This document shows positions 1 through 11,506 of a stretch of DNA of 64,000 bases, piece by piece. A program made the position numbers and the translations under genes. Position 1 is the stretch's first letter; every line of letters starts with the position of its first letter. The notes under the pieces were generated by a model, which did not search any database, had not been told where the DNA came from, and saw only the letters and a program-made list of their open reading frames with translations. The stretch covers positions 1 through 64,000 of the forward strand of contig NZ_QFWW01000059.1 of assembly GCF_003265345.1 (NCBI RefSeq). The letters are read 5' to 3'. This DNA is from Lentzea terrae (GTDB lineage Bacteria; Actinomycetota; Actinomycetes; Mycobacteriales; Pseudonocardiaceae).

Positions 1-36
1 TCATCGGACAGGGCCAGCGGCACGAGTTTCGGGTTC

Positions 37-64
37 GGCACCAGCACAATCTAGTGCTGGCGCC
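37..64 (-). terminator. hairpin downstream of nusB
   Basis: Imperfect inverted repeat directly after the nusB stop: GGC-A-CCAGCAC (37-47) pairs with GTGCTGG-C-GCC (54-64) around a 6-base loop. It sits where transcription of the minus-strand pepQ-efp-nusB group would end. No T-run follows on the minus strand, so it may be a weak or factor-assisted terminator. Confidence 0.4.
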
Positions 65-83
65 GAATTAACGACTCAGGACA

Positions 84-503
84 CTAGAGAACGGCGCGCA
101 GCTGGTCCGCGATGACCGCGATCCGGCCGAGCACACCGTTCACGAACCGCGGCGAGTCGTCCGTGGACAGGCCCTTGGCGAGCTCCACGGCCTCGTCGAT
201 CGCCACCGCGTCCGGCACGTCGGCCGCCCACAGCAGCTCGTACAGGCCGATGCGCAGGACCGCGCGGTCGACCGCCGGCATGCGCTGCAGGGTCCAGCCC
301 TCGGCGTGCTCCGAGATGAGGTCGTCGATGCGTGCGCGATGAGCGTTGACGCCCTCGACGAGGGTCACCGTGTAGTCGTTCACCGGAGGAATGTCCGGGG
401 AGCCGACTCGTTCGGCCAGCAGCGTCACCGGGTCGGTGCCCAGCAGGTCGGCTTCGTAGAGGAAGTCGACCGCGCGCTTGCGGGCCTTGCTGCGTGCGCC
501 CAT
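84..503 (-). CDS. nusB: transcription antitermination factor NusB
   Basis: NusB binds the boxA RNA element with ribosomal protein S10 (NusE) and supports processive antitermination, chiefly at rRNA operons. The 139-residue protein has the usual NusB length and the all-helical pattern: an N-terminal ARSKARKRAVDFLYEADL segment that binds RNA, the central PAVDRAVLRIGLYELLW helix and the C-terminal FVNGVLGRI motif. Its ATG overlaps the last base of the efp stop codon (TAATG), so the two are probably translationally coupled. The efp-nusB order is common in Actinobacteria. Identification is firm. Confidence 0.96.
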   Translation of the reverse strand: MGARSKARKRAVDFLYEADLLGTDPVTLLAERVGSPDIPPVNDYTVTLVEGVNAHRARIDDLISEHAEGWTLQRMPAVDRAVLRIGLYELLWAADVPDAVAIDEAVELAKGLSTDDSPRFVNGVLGRIAVIADQLRAVL

Positions 504-1069
504 TACTTGTCGCTGACGCGGCCGAGGTAGCGGCCGTCGCGGGTGTCGACCTTGATCTTCTCGCCGGTCGTCACGAACAGCGGGACCTGGATCTCGGCGC
601 CGGTCTCGAGCTTGGCGGGCTTGGTGCCGCCGGTGGAGCGGTCGCCCTGCAGGCCGGGGTCGGTGTGCTCGATGACGAGCTCGACCGACGTCGGGAGCTC
701 GACGAACAGCGGCACGCCCTCGTGCGTGGCGACCATCGCTTCCTGGTTCTCGAGCATGTAGTTCGCGGCGTCACCGACGGTCTCGGTCGGAACCGGGATC
801 TGGTCGTAGGTGTCACCGTCCATGAAGATGAAGTCGGTGCCTTCCTTGTACAGGTAGGTCATGCCGCGCTTGTCCACGGTGGCGGTCTCGACCTTGGTGC
901 CCGCGTTGAAGGTCTTGTCGACGACCTTCCCGGTCAGCACGTGCTTGAGGGTCGTGCGCACGAAGGCGCCACCCTTGCCGGGCTTGACGTGCTGGAACGC
1001 GGTGACGGTCCAGAGCTGGCCGTCGAGGTTCAGCACCAGGCCGTTCTTCAGGTCGTTCGTGGTGGCCAC
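503..1069 (-). CDS. efp: translation elongation factor P
   Basis: EF-P enters the ribosomal E site and relieves stalling at proline stretches. At 188 residues it has the normal length and the three beta-barrel domains. The tip loop reads KPGKGGAF, giving a lysine at the position modified in other bacteria. The C-terminal signature region contains [15 protein letters not shown]. The start is GTG, preceded by AGGAGA about 9 bases upstream. It lies 31 bases after pepQ and overlaps nusB by one base, so the three are likely co-transcribed. Confidence 0.97.
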   Translation of the reverse strand: MATTNDLKNGLVLNLDGQLWTVTAFQHVKPGKGGAFVRTTLKHVLTGKVVDKTFNAGTKVETATVDKRGMTYLYKEGTDFIFMDGDTYDQIPVPTETVGDAANYMLENQEAMVATHEGVPLFVELPTSVELVIEHTDPGLQGDRSTGGTKPAKLETGAEIQVPLFVTTGEKIKVDTRDGRYLGRVSDK

Positions 1070-1100
1070 GGGGGAATTTCTCCTGTGCTTGGACGGGGTG

Positions 1101-2177
1101 TCAGACGACCACGAGTTCCTTCGTGGTCAGGGTGAGGAGCTCCGGCCCGCTTTCGCGCACCACGAGGGTGTCCTCGATGCGGACCCCGCCCCGCCCCGAC
1201 AAGTACACGCCGGGCTCGACGGTGACCGCCATACCGGCCGAAAGTGTACCGTCACCTGCCTTCGACAACGCCGGTGCCTCGTGGATCTCCAGCCCGACCC
1301 CGTGCCCGAGGCCGTGCAGGAAGTCCTCGCCGTGCCCGGCCTTCTCGATCACCTCACGGGACGCGTGGTCGACGTCGCTGAGCTTCACCCCCGGCTTGAG
1401 CGCACCACGCCCGGCCGCCTGCGACCGCGCGACCAGGTCGTACAGGTCGCGCTGCCAGTCGGCGGGCTTGCCGAGCACCAGCGTGCGGGTCATGTCCGAG
1501 TGGTAGCCGTCGACGAGCGCGCCGAAGTCGAGCTTGATGAAGTCGCCCGCGTGCAGGACGGCGTCCGTCGGCGAGTGGTGCGGCACCGCCGAGTTCGCCC
1601 CGAACGCGACGATCGACTGGAACGACCTCTCGTCCGCGCCGTGGTCGAGCATGCGACTCTCCAGCTCGCGCGCGACCTCGCGTTCCGTCGTGCCCGCCCG
1701 CAGCCCGCCGTGCCCGATCAACGCCGCCAGCGCCCGGTCGGCCGCCGCGCACGCCATCCGCAGCGCCTCGATCTCGATCTCGTCCTTGACCAGCCGCAGC
1801 TTCTCCACGAGGCCCGCGGCCTTCGTCAGCTCCGCCTTCTCCGCGGCGCTCGTGAGGGCTTCGAGGCCGTCGACCGTCACGTGGTGGCTCTCGAACCCGA
1901 GCCTGCCCTTGGCCTTCCTGGCGAGCGCGAGGTCGCACGGCCGGTCGATGACCCGCTCGAGGTCCGGCACCTGCTTCGCCGACTGCGTGAGATATCGGCC
2001 GTCCGTGCAGAACACCGTCTTGTCGTCACTCACCGCGTCGACGAGCACCGCGGCATTCGATCCGGTGAACCCCGTCAGGTACCGGACGTTCAACAGGTTC
2101 GTGACGAGCAGCGCGTCCAAGCCGGTGGCCTGGAGCTCCTGGCGCAGTGCGGTGCGACGTGCGGCGTAGGACGACAT
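1101..2177 (-). CDS. pepQ: M24-family Xaa-Pro peptidase
   Basis: Cytosolic metallopeptidase cleaving X-Pro bonds. An N-terminal creatinase-like domain (about 1-125) precedes the pita-bread M24 catalytic domain. Metal ligands are visible: the Asp in [18 protein letters not shown], the His in [13 protein letters not shown], and Glu in VTVEPGVYL and VRIEDTLVV. The length of 358 residues is typical. Its place next to efp fits a role in proline-rich peptide turnover and is a conserved actinobacterial order. Whether it is strictly an aminopeptidase or a dipeptidase cannot be told from sequence. Confidence 0.93.
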   Translation of the reverse strand: MSSYAARRTALRQELQATGLDALLVTNLLNVRYLTGFTGSNAAVLVDAVSDDKTVFCTDGRYLTQSAKQVPDLERVIDRPCDLALARKAKGRLGFESHHVTVDGLEALTSAAEKAELTKAAGLVEKLRLVKDEIEIEALRMACAAADRALAALIGHGGLRAGTTEREVARELESRMLDHGADERSFQSIVAFGANSAVPHHSPTDAVLHAGDFIKLDFGALVDGYHSDMTRTLVLGKPADWQRDLYDLVARSQAAGRGALKPGVKLSDVDHASREVIEKAGHGEDFLHGLGHGVGLEIHEAPALSKAGDGTLSAGMAVTVEPGVYLSGRGGVRIEDTLVVRESGPELLTLTTKELVVV

Positions 2178-2212
2178 GTCTCGCAGCGTACGGCCAGTCC
2201 TAAGCTGTCCGC

Positions 2213-2617
2213 ATGCGTCCTTGGTTCGTCCGTGCGTTGTGGATGGGGTTGCTCCACGGAGCCGTGCAGACCGGTGTGTCGGCCGTGGCGGTCCGCAGTC
2301 CCGAGGCGACCTCGGTGCGTCCCATCGCGATCGGATTGCTCGTGGTGGTCGCCGTGCTCTGGGGCGCGGTCGACCGGCTGCGCGAACTGCCGTCGCCGGG
2401 CATGCAGTGGTTCATCGCTTCGCTGATCGCCGGGCCGTTCGCCGGTGCGCTGGGCGTGATCGGGTCGGCGTTGCTGGTCGACCAGACCGGGCAGGAAGCT
2501 TTGTGGGTGGCGCTGACGGGTGGGGCGGCCTTCACGGCGTTGCTGGTGCTGGCGCCGGCCGGGCTCGGGTTGCTGCTGGGCGGGTTTCTCGGGTCCAGGG
2601 ACTCAGCCCGCAACTAG
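2213..2617 (+). CDS. small integral membrane protein of unknown function
   Basis: 134 residues forming about four hydrophobic segments (roughly 5-20, 37-50, 65-85, 95-125), with an Arg-rich N-terminus and C-terminus. No catalytic motif is seen. It is transcribed divergently from pepQ with only about 35 bases between starts, and converges on the VOC gene with a 15-base tail overlap. Codon use is strongly GC-biased in third positions, which supports it being real. Function unknown. Confidence 0.7.
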   Translation: MRPWFVRALWMGLLHGAVQTGVSAVAVRSPEATSVRPIAIGLLVVVAVLWGAVDRLRELPSPGMQWFIASLIAGPFAGALGVIGSALLVDQTGQEALWVALTGGAAFTALLVLAPAGLGLLLGGFLGSRDSARN

Positions 2618-2980
2618 CTCGACCTCGAAGCCGTCCTCGTTCTCCAGGAACGCGGCGTAGTGGTCTTCGCCGCCCGCGTGCGGGTGTTTGTCGGCGAACA
2701 TCAGGTGCCAGCCGTTGTGCTGGGCCTGTTCGGTGAGGCGGTCGACATCCGCTTTGGTGCCCGCGTGGAGGGCCAGGTGGTTGAGGCCCGCTTTCATTCG
2801 ATCGTGTGGACCTGTGCACGCCGGGGACTGCTCGACCACGACGTAGGTGCGATCGAGCCGCCACGACACGCCCGCGTCCCAGCGCTGGTGCTCGGCCCAG
2901 CCCAGCTCCTGGAAGAGCCACCCGAACGTGGCCTCGGCGCGAGCGAGGTCGGGCACCCACAGCTCGACGTGGTGCAGCAC
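2603..2980 (-). CDS. VOC (glyoxalase/bleomycin resistance) superfamily protein
   Basis: 125-residue single VOC module. It opens with MLHHVELWVPDLARAEATFGW, the usual first strand and helix with a metal-ligand His, and ends with NEDGFEVELVA, where the conserved Glu of the last strand sits. A second module would come from dimerisation. Substrate cannot be inferred. It follows aroQ directly (aroQ stop at 2981, this start at 2980), so it may be the last gene of the shikimate operon transcript. Confidence 0.85.
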   Translation of the reverse strand: MLHHVELWVPDLARAEATFGWLFQELGWAEHQRWDAGVSWRLDRTYVVVEQSPACTGPHDRMKAGLNHLALHAGTKADVDRLTEQAQHNGWHLMFADKHPHAGGEDHYAAFLENEDGFEVELVAG

Positions 2981-6220
<3,240 letters not shown>

Positions 6221-6227
6221 AATCCTT

Positions 6228-6680
6228 TCACAGCGTCGTCAACGCCCAGGTGGCGGCCAGCAAGCCTGGGCCGTGCGGCACTCTTCTGCTGCGCCTGACG
6301 GCCGCAACGCCGAGCGTGACCGCACTGGACAGAATCGCCGCAGGTAGCAGCGACGGCAGCGCGAGCGGCGCACCCAACCCGAACGCGAGCTTCACGTCGC
6401 CGCCGCCCATCAACGCGGGTCGGAAGCGTCGGACGGCGAGATGAGCGCCACCGAAGATCACCGCGGTGAACGCGGCTTCTCCCAGCCTGTGGAACTCCAG
6501 GAGCAGCAGCGCGGCGCCCAGGGGGAGGGTCAGCGCGTCCGGCAACCGGTGGTGCCGCAGGTCGATCAGCGCGAGCACGATGCCGAACCAGGCCAGCAGG
6601 TACGACGAGGGTGGTGCGTCCAGGGCGGCGGCGACCGTCCACAACGAACCCAGCACAGACGCGAGCAGGACCGTGGTCAT
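6228..6680 (-). CDS. A24-family prepilin peptidase (short, peptidase domain only)
   Basis: Membrane aspartic peptidase that cleaves type IV pilin-like leader peptides. About five hydrophobic segments. The two catalytic aspartates are visible in [12 protein letters not shown] and in GGGDVK. The N-terminal methyltransferase domain of classical PilD is absent, as in the small actinobacterial forms. The start is set at ATG 6680 ([11 protein letters not shown]); longer readings include a hydrophilic, poorly conserved lead. A pilin-peptidase gene just upstream of aroC is a known actinobacterial arrangement. Confidence 0.88.
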   Translation of the reverse strand: MTTVLLASVLGSLWTVAAALDAPPSSYLLAWFGIVLALIDLRHHRLPDALTLPLGAALLLLEFHRLGEAAFTAVIFGGAHLAVRRFRPALMGGGDVKLAFGLGAPLALPSLLPAAILSSAVTLGVAAVRRSRRVPHGPGLLAATWALTTL

Positions 6681-6767
6681 GGCACCACGGTCCTGCTCGG
6701 TACGACTCGGGCACAAATCGCGCACCGTCGTGAACGGTCCATTCACGCACGGTCCAACGATGCCCTA

Positions 6768-6792
6768 GTTCGGGCTGGGAAAACGCCCGAAC
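6768..6792. repeat. perfect 8-base inverted repeat
   Basis: GTTCGGGC (6768-6775) and GCCCGAAC (6785-6792) flank a 9-base loop in the gap between the PTS EIIA gene end and the prepilin peptidase start. It could terminate the EIIB-EIIA transcript (minus strand), but no T-run follows on either strand. Confidence 0.35.
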
Positions 6793-6874
6793 CGGCGGCA
6801 CTGCAGGCTCGTGCAGGGGTACCCCCGGCCTGGGATCCCCTCGCAACCCAACCTAGCCAGCACCACCGACAAGA

Positions 6875-7330
6875 TCAGCGAGACCAGTCGAAGAGGGCGT
6901 CGTTGGCCGTCACGTCCACGTCCAGCGCGAGGTCACCGAGGACGTCGGCGGAGGCGTCCAGCGCGATCACCGGGCAGATGGGCGCGAACCCGGCCGCCTC
7001 GACCTCGGCGGGGTCCCAGGTCACGATCCGCTGACCGGCCAGCACCTGCTCGCCCTTGACCACGTGCAGCTCGAAGCCCTCGCCCTTGCGCTTCACGGTG
7101 TCGATGCCCAAATGCACGAGCACGGCCGCACCGTCGCCAGTGGCCACGACGAACGCGTGCGGGTGCAACGTGACGACGGTGCCGTCGACGGGCGAGACCA
7201 CATCGGACCGGGAACGGACCGGTTCGACGGCCACGCCGGGGCCGACCATCGCCTGCGAGAAGACCGGGTCCGGGACGGCGGAGAGCGCGACCACGCGACC
7301 GGCCACGGGGCTGCCGACGCGGAGGCTCAC
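6875..7330 (-). CDS. crr: PTS sugar transporter EIIA component, glucose family
   Basis: Cytosolic phosphocarrier that takes phosphate from HPr and passes it to EIIB. 151 residues, the standard EIIA-Glc size. The phosphorylated His is His73 in AVLVHLGIDTVKRKGEGF, with the partner His in TLHPHAF. GTG start overlapping the EIIB stop (GTGA). Divergent from the GntR-EIIC-HPr group. In streptomycetes the matching Crr serves N-acetylglucosamine uptake and global control. Confidence 0.93.
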   Translation of the reverse strand: MSLRVGSPVAGRVVALSAVPDPVFSQAMVGPGVAVEPVRSRSDVVSPVDGTVVTLHPHAFVVATGDGAAVLVHLGIDTVKRKGEGFELHVVKGEQVLAGQRIVTWDPAEVEAAGFAPICPVIALDASADVLGDLALDVDVTANDALFDWSR

Positions 7331-7563
7331 AGGAGGTCCTCGATGTCCGACGCGAGGGTGTCCGCCTCGGGGCCGACGACGACCTGGACGACGTTGCCGG
7401 AGCGCATGACTCCGTGTGCTCCCAACGCCTTCAGGGCCTTCTCGTCGACGACGGAACCGTCCTCGAGCTCACACCGCAGGCGGGTGATGCACGGTTCGAT
7501 CTCGACGATGTTGGACGCGCCGCCCAGCGCGTCGATGATCTTCTGCGCCTTGTCGTCAGCCAC
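7327..7563 (-). CDS. PTS EIIB component, glucose/N-acetylglucosamine family
   Basis: 78-residue separate EIIB domain. The phosphorylated Cys is Cys25 in EIEPCITRLRCEL, the exact family motif. The start is GTG 7563, with GAGAGG 8-9 bases upstream; longer in-frame readings have no conserved sequence. Separate EIIB (NagF-like) and EIIC polypeptides are the actinobacterial arrangement. Transcribed away from the regulator gene across the 111-base operator region. Confidence 0.92.
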   Translation of the reverse strand: MADDKAQKIIDALGGASNIVEIEPCITRLRCELEDGSVVDEKALKALGAHGVMRSGNVVQVVVGPEADTLASDIEDLL

Positions 7564-7592
7564 GTTCGTACCTCTCGTTCCCGTAACAGCGG

Positions 7593-7622
7593 TTGACACC
7601 CGCTCAGTGTGCGGAGCATTCT
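7593..7622 (+). promoter_or_regulatory. probable promoter of the GntR-EIIC-HPr genes
   Basis: TTGACA at 7593-7598 and CATTCT at 7617-7622, spaced 18 bases. The -35 match is perfect and the -10 is weak. The dre-like operator starts ten bases after the -10, where a bound regulator would block initiation or early elongation. Confidence 0.45.
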
Positions 7623-7631
7623 CCCGCACCA

Positions 7632-7647
7632 ACTGGTCTAGACCGGA
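7632..7647. promoter_or_regulatory. DasR-responsive element (dre)-like operator
   Basis: ACTGGTCTAGACCGGA. The first 13 bases equal the known streptomycete dre consensus ACTGGTCTAGACCACT. It is a near-palindrome centred on TCTAGA, in the divergent region between the EIIB start (7563) and the GntR regulator start (7675). It probably lets the GntR protein control both the EIIB-EIIA and the GntR-EIIC-HPr transcripts, with glucosamine-6-phosphate as the likely effector by analogy. Confidence 0.8.
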
Positions 7648-7674
7648 AAGTACCACTAGCGAGGAGGTGAGCGA

Positions 7675-8430
7675 GTGCACGAGATCGTGGACGGGCCCAA
7701 GCCCAAGCACGCGCAGCTCCGCGAGATCCTGCGCAGGCTCGCCGAGCACGACCTCGCGCCCGGCTCGCCCATCCCGTCCGAGCGCGACCTCGCCGAGCGG
7801 TACGGAGTGTCCCGCATCACAGTGCGGGCCGCAGTCGGCCAGCTGGTCGCCGAAGGCCTGCTGACCAGGGCGAAAGGACGCGGGACGTTCACCGCACGGC
7901 GGCGCTACGACCTGCAGGTCCTGCTCAACTCGTTCACCTCGGAGATGCACGCGCGGGGGCTCGAACCCAGCACCGAGGTGATCAGCTGCGGTCAGGACGC
8001 GCCCGGCTCGAAGGCCTCGCTGGGCCTCGAGCCGGACGAGTACGCCTATCGCGTCGTGCGGCTGCGCAAGGCCGACGGGGCACCGCTGGCGCTCGAAGCC
8101 GGCTGGTACAGCCCGCACCTGCTGCCCGAGCTCGACCGGTGCGACCTGACCGGGTCCATCTACGAGCTCATCGCGGCGAAGTACGGGATTCAGCTCGACC
8201 ACGCGCGGCAGACCGTGTGGGCCGAGACCGCCGACGCGGAGACCGCGAAGGCGCTCGACGTCCGCAAGGGCAGCCCGCTGCTCGTGTTCAGAAGGGTCGC
8301 CAGCTCGGCTGGGCGGCCGTGTGAAGACGTGACTTCCTGGTACCGGGGCGATCTCTACCAGGTGACCATGCAACTGGACCGGACCGTCCCGGGGACCGGA
8401 CCGAACTCCGCCAAGGGAGGTACCCGATGA
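7675..8430 (+). CDS. GntR/HutC-family regulator, DasR-like
   Basis: 251 residues. Winged helix-turn-helix at about 10-75 (SERDLAERYGVSRITVRAAVGQL) followed by a UTRA effector domain, with FTSEMHARGLEPSTEV as in HutC-subfamily proteins. GTG start with GAGGAGGTGA just upstream. The dre-like site lies 28 bases before the start, so autoregulation is likely. The four-base overlap with the EIIC gene ties the regulator to the transporter. DasR orthology is inferred from operator and context, not proven. Confidence 0.88.
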   Translation: MHEIVDGPKPKHAQLREILRRLAEHDLAPGSPIPSERDLAERYGVSRITVRAAVGQLVAEGLLTRAKGRGTFTARRRYDLQVLLNSFTSEMHARGLEPSTEVISCGQDAPGSKASLGLEPDEYAYRVVRLRKADGAPLALEAGWYSPHLLPELDRCDLTGSIYELIAAKYGIQLDHARQTVWAETADAETAKALDVRKGSPLLVFRRVASSAGRPCEDVTSWYRGDLYQVTMQLDRTVPGTGPNSAKGGTR

Positions 8431-9719
8431 GCACCGACGCCGCACAGACAGGTGGTCGTGAGATCAAGGGCCTCGCCACGTTGCAACGCTTCGGTCGCAG
8501 CCTCATGCTGCCGATCGCCGTGCTGCCCGCGGCAGGTCTTCTGCTCCGCTTCGGTCAAGACGACATGCTGGGCAAGGACGGCCTCGGCTGGAACGAAGTC
8601 GCCGCGGTGATCGGCGCGGCGGGCGACGCGCTGTTCAGCAACCTCGCCCTGCTGTTCGCGGTCGGCATCGCCGTCGGGTTCGCCCGGCGCGGTGACGGTT
8701 CCACGGCGCTCGCCGGCGTCGTCGGTTACGTCGTGCTGACGAGCGTCTTCAAGGCCATGTCGCCGCTGGTCCTCGACCAGCCGACGGACCCTGCCGCGAA
8801 GCCCGTGCTGATCAACTACGGGGTGCTCGGCGGTATCGTCGTCGGTATCACGACGGCACTGCTGTGGCAGCGGTACCACCGCATCAAGCTGCCTCCGTAC
8901 CTGGCGTTCTTCGGTGGCCGCCGGTTCGTGCCGATCATCGTCGCCGGTGTCATGGTGATCTTCGGTGTCGTGCTCGGCCTCGTGTACCCGTGGTTCAACG
9001 CGGGCATCACCGCGGTCGGCGAGTGGGTCACCGGCAGCACGGTCATCGGCGCGTTCATCTACGGCACGGTCAACCGCCTGCTGATCCCGCTCGGCCTGCA
9101 CCACATCCTCAACAACGTCGTGTGGTTCCAGTTCGGCACCTACAACGACAAGACCGGTGACATCCCGCGCTTCCTCGCGGGTGACCCGACGGCCGGCACG
9201 TTCCAGACCGGCTTCTTCCCGATCCTGATGTTCGCCCTGCCGGCCGCCGCGCTCGCGATCGTGCACACGGCACGGCCGAACCAGCGCAAGATCATCGGCG
9301 GCATCATGGGCTCCGCCGCGCTCACCGCGTTCATCACCGGTGTGACGGAGCCGCTGGAGTTCGCGTTCATGTTCGTGGCGTGGCCGCTCTACCTGATCCA
9401 CGCGGTGCTGACCGGTACCTCGCTCGCGATCTCGAACGCGCTGGGTGCGCACGACGGCTTCTCGTTCTCGGCCGGTGCGATCGACTTCATCCTGAACTGG
9501 AACATCGCGACCAAGCCGTGGCTGCTGCTCATTCTCGGCGCGATCTACGCGGTGATCTACTACGCCCTGTTCCGCTTCGTCATCACCAAGTGGAACCTGA
9601 AGACGCCGGGACGTGAGGACGACGAGTCCCCCGAGGCCGATGAGAGCATCGTCGGCAGCGGACGGGACGAGGCGAGCACCACGCGGACCGACGTGCGCAA
9701 GCCCAAGACCGACAAGTAA
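8427..9719 (+). CDS. nagE: PTS EIIC permease, glucose/N-acetylglucosamine family
   Basis: Membrane channel and sugar-binding component. 430 residues with about ten hydrophobic segments. The family signature GVTEPLEFAFMF lies near residue 310, with AHDGFSFSAGAIDF downstream. Opening residues LQRFGRSLMLPIAVLPAAGLL match NagE/PtsG N-termini. There are no fused EIIA or EIIB domains; the C-terminus is a charged tail. The N-acetylglucosamine assignment rests on the dre-like site; glucose is the alternative. Confidence 0.9.
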   Translation: MSTDAAQTGGREIKGLATLQRFGRSLMLPIAVLPAAGLLLRFGQDDMLGKDGLGWNEVAAVIGAAGDALFSNLALLFAVGIAVGFARRGDGSTALAGVVGYVVLTSVFKAMSPLVLDQPTDPAAKPVLINYGVLGGIVVGITTALLWQRYHRIKLPPYLAFFGGRRFVPIIVAGVMVIFGVVLGLVYPWFNAGITAVGEWVTGSTVIGAFIYGTVNRLLIPLGLHHILNNVVWFQFGTYNDKTGDIPRFLAGDPTAGTFQTGFFPILMFALPAAALAIVHTARPNQRKIIGGIMGSAALTAFITGVTEPLEFAFMFVAWPLYLIHAVLTGTSLAISNALGAHDGFSFSAGAIDFILNWNIATKPWLLLILGAIYAVIYYALFRFVITKWNLKTPGREDDESPEADESIVGSGRDEASTTRTDVRKPKTDK

Positions 9720-9739
9720 GCACCACAGCTCGAAGAGCT

Positions 9740-10729
9740 CTACCGAGAGGATCCATCATGGCCGAGCGACGGGTCACCGTGGCCAGCAAGGTCGGACTGC
9801 ACGCCCGGCCTGCCGCATTGCTGGCGAAGGCCGCCGCCGACCAGCCGGTGACGGTCACCATCCGCAAGGACGGCGGCGAAGCCGTGGACGCGGCGAGTGT
9901 GCTGGGTCTGATGACCCTCGGCGCTATGCACGGTGACGAGGTGGTGCTCAGCGCCGACGGGGACGGAGCGGACGCCGCTCTGGACGCCATCGCCGAACTG
10001 ATCGCCACCGACCACGACGAGTGATTCCGGTCGTGAGTGGTCATGGCCTCCCCGATCGCCATAGCCCGGTTTTCGGGAACCACTCACGGCCCACCCGAAG
10101 TGCAGCACGACGCCCGCAGTGACCACGCCGGAGAGAGTCGACGGCGTGGCCTGCGGGTACGTCACCATCAGCCACACCCCACCGGCCGCCAGCGCGGGCG
10201 GCACGACCAGCCCCGCGGTCCACCGGAACAGCACCAGGAACGCGATCGTCGAGACCAGCAGCGCCGCGCCGAGCGTGTCGCTGAACCGGTGCCAGCCGAG
10301 CGACACCGTCTCCGCGGCCACCGCACCGGCCCCGATCGCACCGGGCACCGCGACCCAGAGGGCGAACCGCTTCGGCACCGCCATGGTCACCGCGATCACC
10401 GACGCCACCGCGGCCGTGGTGTGTCCACTCGGGAAGCTGTTGTGCACCAGCACCGCGTCCTCGTCCAGTTCGGGCCGCACCAGCACGTAGAGCTTCAGCA
10501 CCTGCGCGAGCAACACCGACCCGCCGAGCACCAGCAGCGGTGGAAACGCCTTCTTGCGCGCTATCAGGATCACGAGCAGCGCGGCGAAGATGATCGCCAT
10601 GTCCACGTTGGACGCCCACGAACGCTGCAGTGACAGCTCGGGCAACGCGGCGTTCTCCGCCTTCTGCCCGAACGAGGTCCACACCAGCGCGAAGTACGTG
10701 AAGAGGAATCCCACCAAGCTTCCGACCAT
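9740..10729 (-). CDS. PAP2-family phosphatase with an antisense C-terminal extension
   Basis: Membrane acid phosphatase of the PAP2 type acting on lipid phosphates. About six membrane segments in residues 1-225. The three active-site motifs are visible: KLYVLVRP, then NSFPSGHTTAA, then SLGWHRFSDTLG. The domain ends near residue 225 (about 10050). The remaining hydrophilic stretch of about 100 residues lies entirely antisense to ptsH and looks unstructured, so the original stop may have been lost. The function of the extension is doubtful; the phosphatase part is well supported. Confidence 0.78.
   Translation of the reverse strand: MVGSLVGFLFTYFALVWTSFGQKAENAALPELSLQRSWASNVDMAIIFAALLVILIARKKAFPPLLVLGGSVLLAQVLKLYVLVRPELDEDAVLVHNSFPSGHTTAAVASVIAVTMAVPKRFALWVAVPGAIGAGAVAAETVSLGWHRFSDTLGAALLVSTIAFLVLFRWTAGLVVPPALAAGGVWLMVTYPQATPSTLSGVVTAGVVLHFGWAVSGSRKPGYGDRGGHDHSRPESLVVVGGDQFGDGVQSGVRSVPVGAEHHLVTVHSAEGHQTQHTRRVHGFAAVLADGDRHRLVGGGLRQQCGRPGVQSDLAGHGDPSLGHDGSSR
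9758..10024 (+). CDS. ptsH: phosphocarrier protein HPr
   Basis: 88 residues. Phosphorylatable His15 is in KVGLHARPAALLAKA. A serine sits at the usual regulatory position in DAASVLGLMTLGA. It carries phosphate from Enzyme I to EIIA. It lies 38 bases after EIIC with AGAGGAT upstream. Enzyme I is not in the window. The converging PAP2 reading frame runs antisense through the whole gene. Confidence 0.95.
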   Translation: MAERRVTVASKVGLHARPAALLAKAAADQPVTVTIRKDGGEAVDAASVLGLMTLGAMHGDEVVLSADGDGADAALDAIAELIATDHDE

Positions 10730-10822
10730 GCTGACGAGACTCCGCTGGTCGATCTACGGGAGCGTCCACGCGATGTCATGGTTCCGCTACAGAACCGGCA
10801 CAGGTCCCGTCACACGCCGATA

Positions 10823-11506
10823 ATGGATCTCGTGGCGATGGTGTTGCTGGTCGAGGACGACCCGTCTGTGCGTGAAGGGCTCGGGCTGGCGCTGCGCCGC
10901 CAGGGACACGACGTCCGGGCAGCGGGAACGGGCGAGGAGGGCGTGGAGCGGCTGCGCGAGTCCCGTCCCGACATCGTGGTTCTGGACATCATGCTGCCGG
11001 GCATCGACGGCTTCGAGACGTGCCGCCGGATGCGCGTGCAGGCCGAGGTGCCGATCATCATGCTCACCGCTCGCGGCGACGACTTCGACGTGGTCGCCGG
11101 TCTTGAGGCGGGCGCGGACGACTACGTGGTGAAGCCGGTCGAACCGCGCGTCCTGGAGGCCAGGATCCGCGCGGTGCTGCGGCGCACCGTCTCCGAACCG
11201 TCCAGTGTGGAGCGACACGGTTCGCTGCTGATCGACCGCGCGGGCCTGCAGGTGCTGAAGAACGACGTGAAGGTCGCGCTGACGCCCACCGAGCTCAAGC
11301 TGGTGCTCGAACTGTCCCGCACGCCGGGCCGCGTGCTGACCCGCCAGCAGATCCTCGAGGCCGTCTGGGAGCACGACTACCTGGGCGACTCGCGGCTCGT
11401 CGACGCCTGTGTCCAGCGGTTGCGCGCCAAGATCGAGGACGTGCCCTCCGAACCTCGCTACGTCCACACGGTGCGCGGCTTCGGCTATCGCTTCGGCCCG
11501 CGATGA
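10823..11506 (+). CDS. OmpR-family response regulator
   Basis: Receiver domain at about 5-120 with the phosphorylated Asp in DIVVLDIMLPGIDGF, switch Thr in IIMLTARGDDF and Lys in YVVKPVEP. A C-terminal winged helix follows, with TPTELKLVLEL and VDACVQRLRAKIE and RGFGYRFG. Start uncertain: ATG 10823, GTG 10832 or ATG 10838 are possible and none has a clear ribosome binding site. The stop overlaps the kinase start (ATGA). Closest in style to CseB/MtrA regulators. Confidence 0.93.
   Translation: MDLVAMVLLVEDDPSVREGLGLALRRQGHDVRAAGTGEEGVERLRESRPDIVVLDIMLPGIDGFETCRRMRVQAEVPIIMLTARGDDFDVVAGLEAGADDYVVKPVEPRVLEARIRAVLRRTVSEPSSVERHGSLLIDRAGLQVLKNDVKVALTPTELKLVLELSRTPGRVLTRQQILEAVWEHDYLGDSRLVDACVQRLRAKIEDVPSEPRYVHTVRGFGYRFGPR

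Noticed and set aside
494-1135. Long plus-strand open frame opposite efp
   Set aside because: Repetitive Gly/Val/Asp composition typical of antisense frames in GC-rich genes, and efp on the other strand is certain.
861-2426. 521-codon plus-strand frame opposite pepQ
   Set aside because: Arg/Pro/Val-rich shadow of a clear peptidase gene; no domain.
10041-10769. Second minus-strand frame through the PAP2 region
   Set aside because: Arg/Gly-rich alternate frame; the PAP2 motifs are in the other frame.
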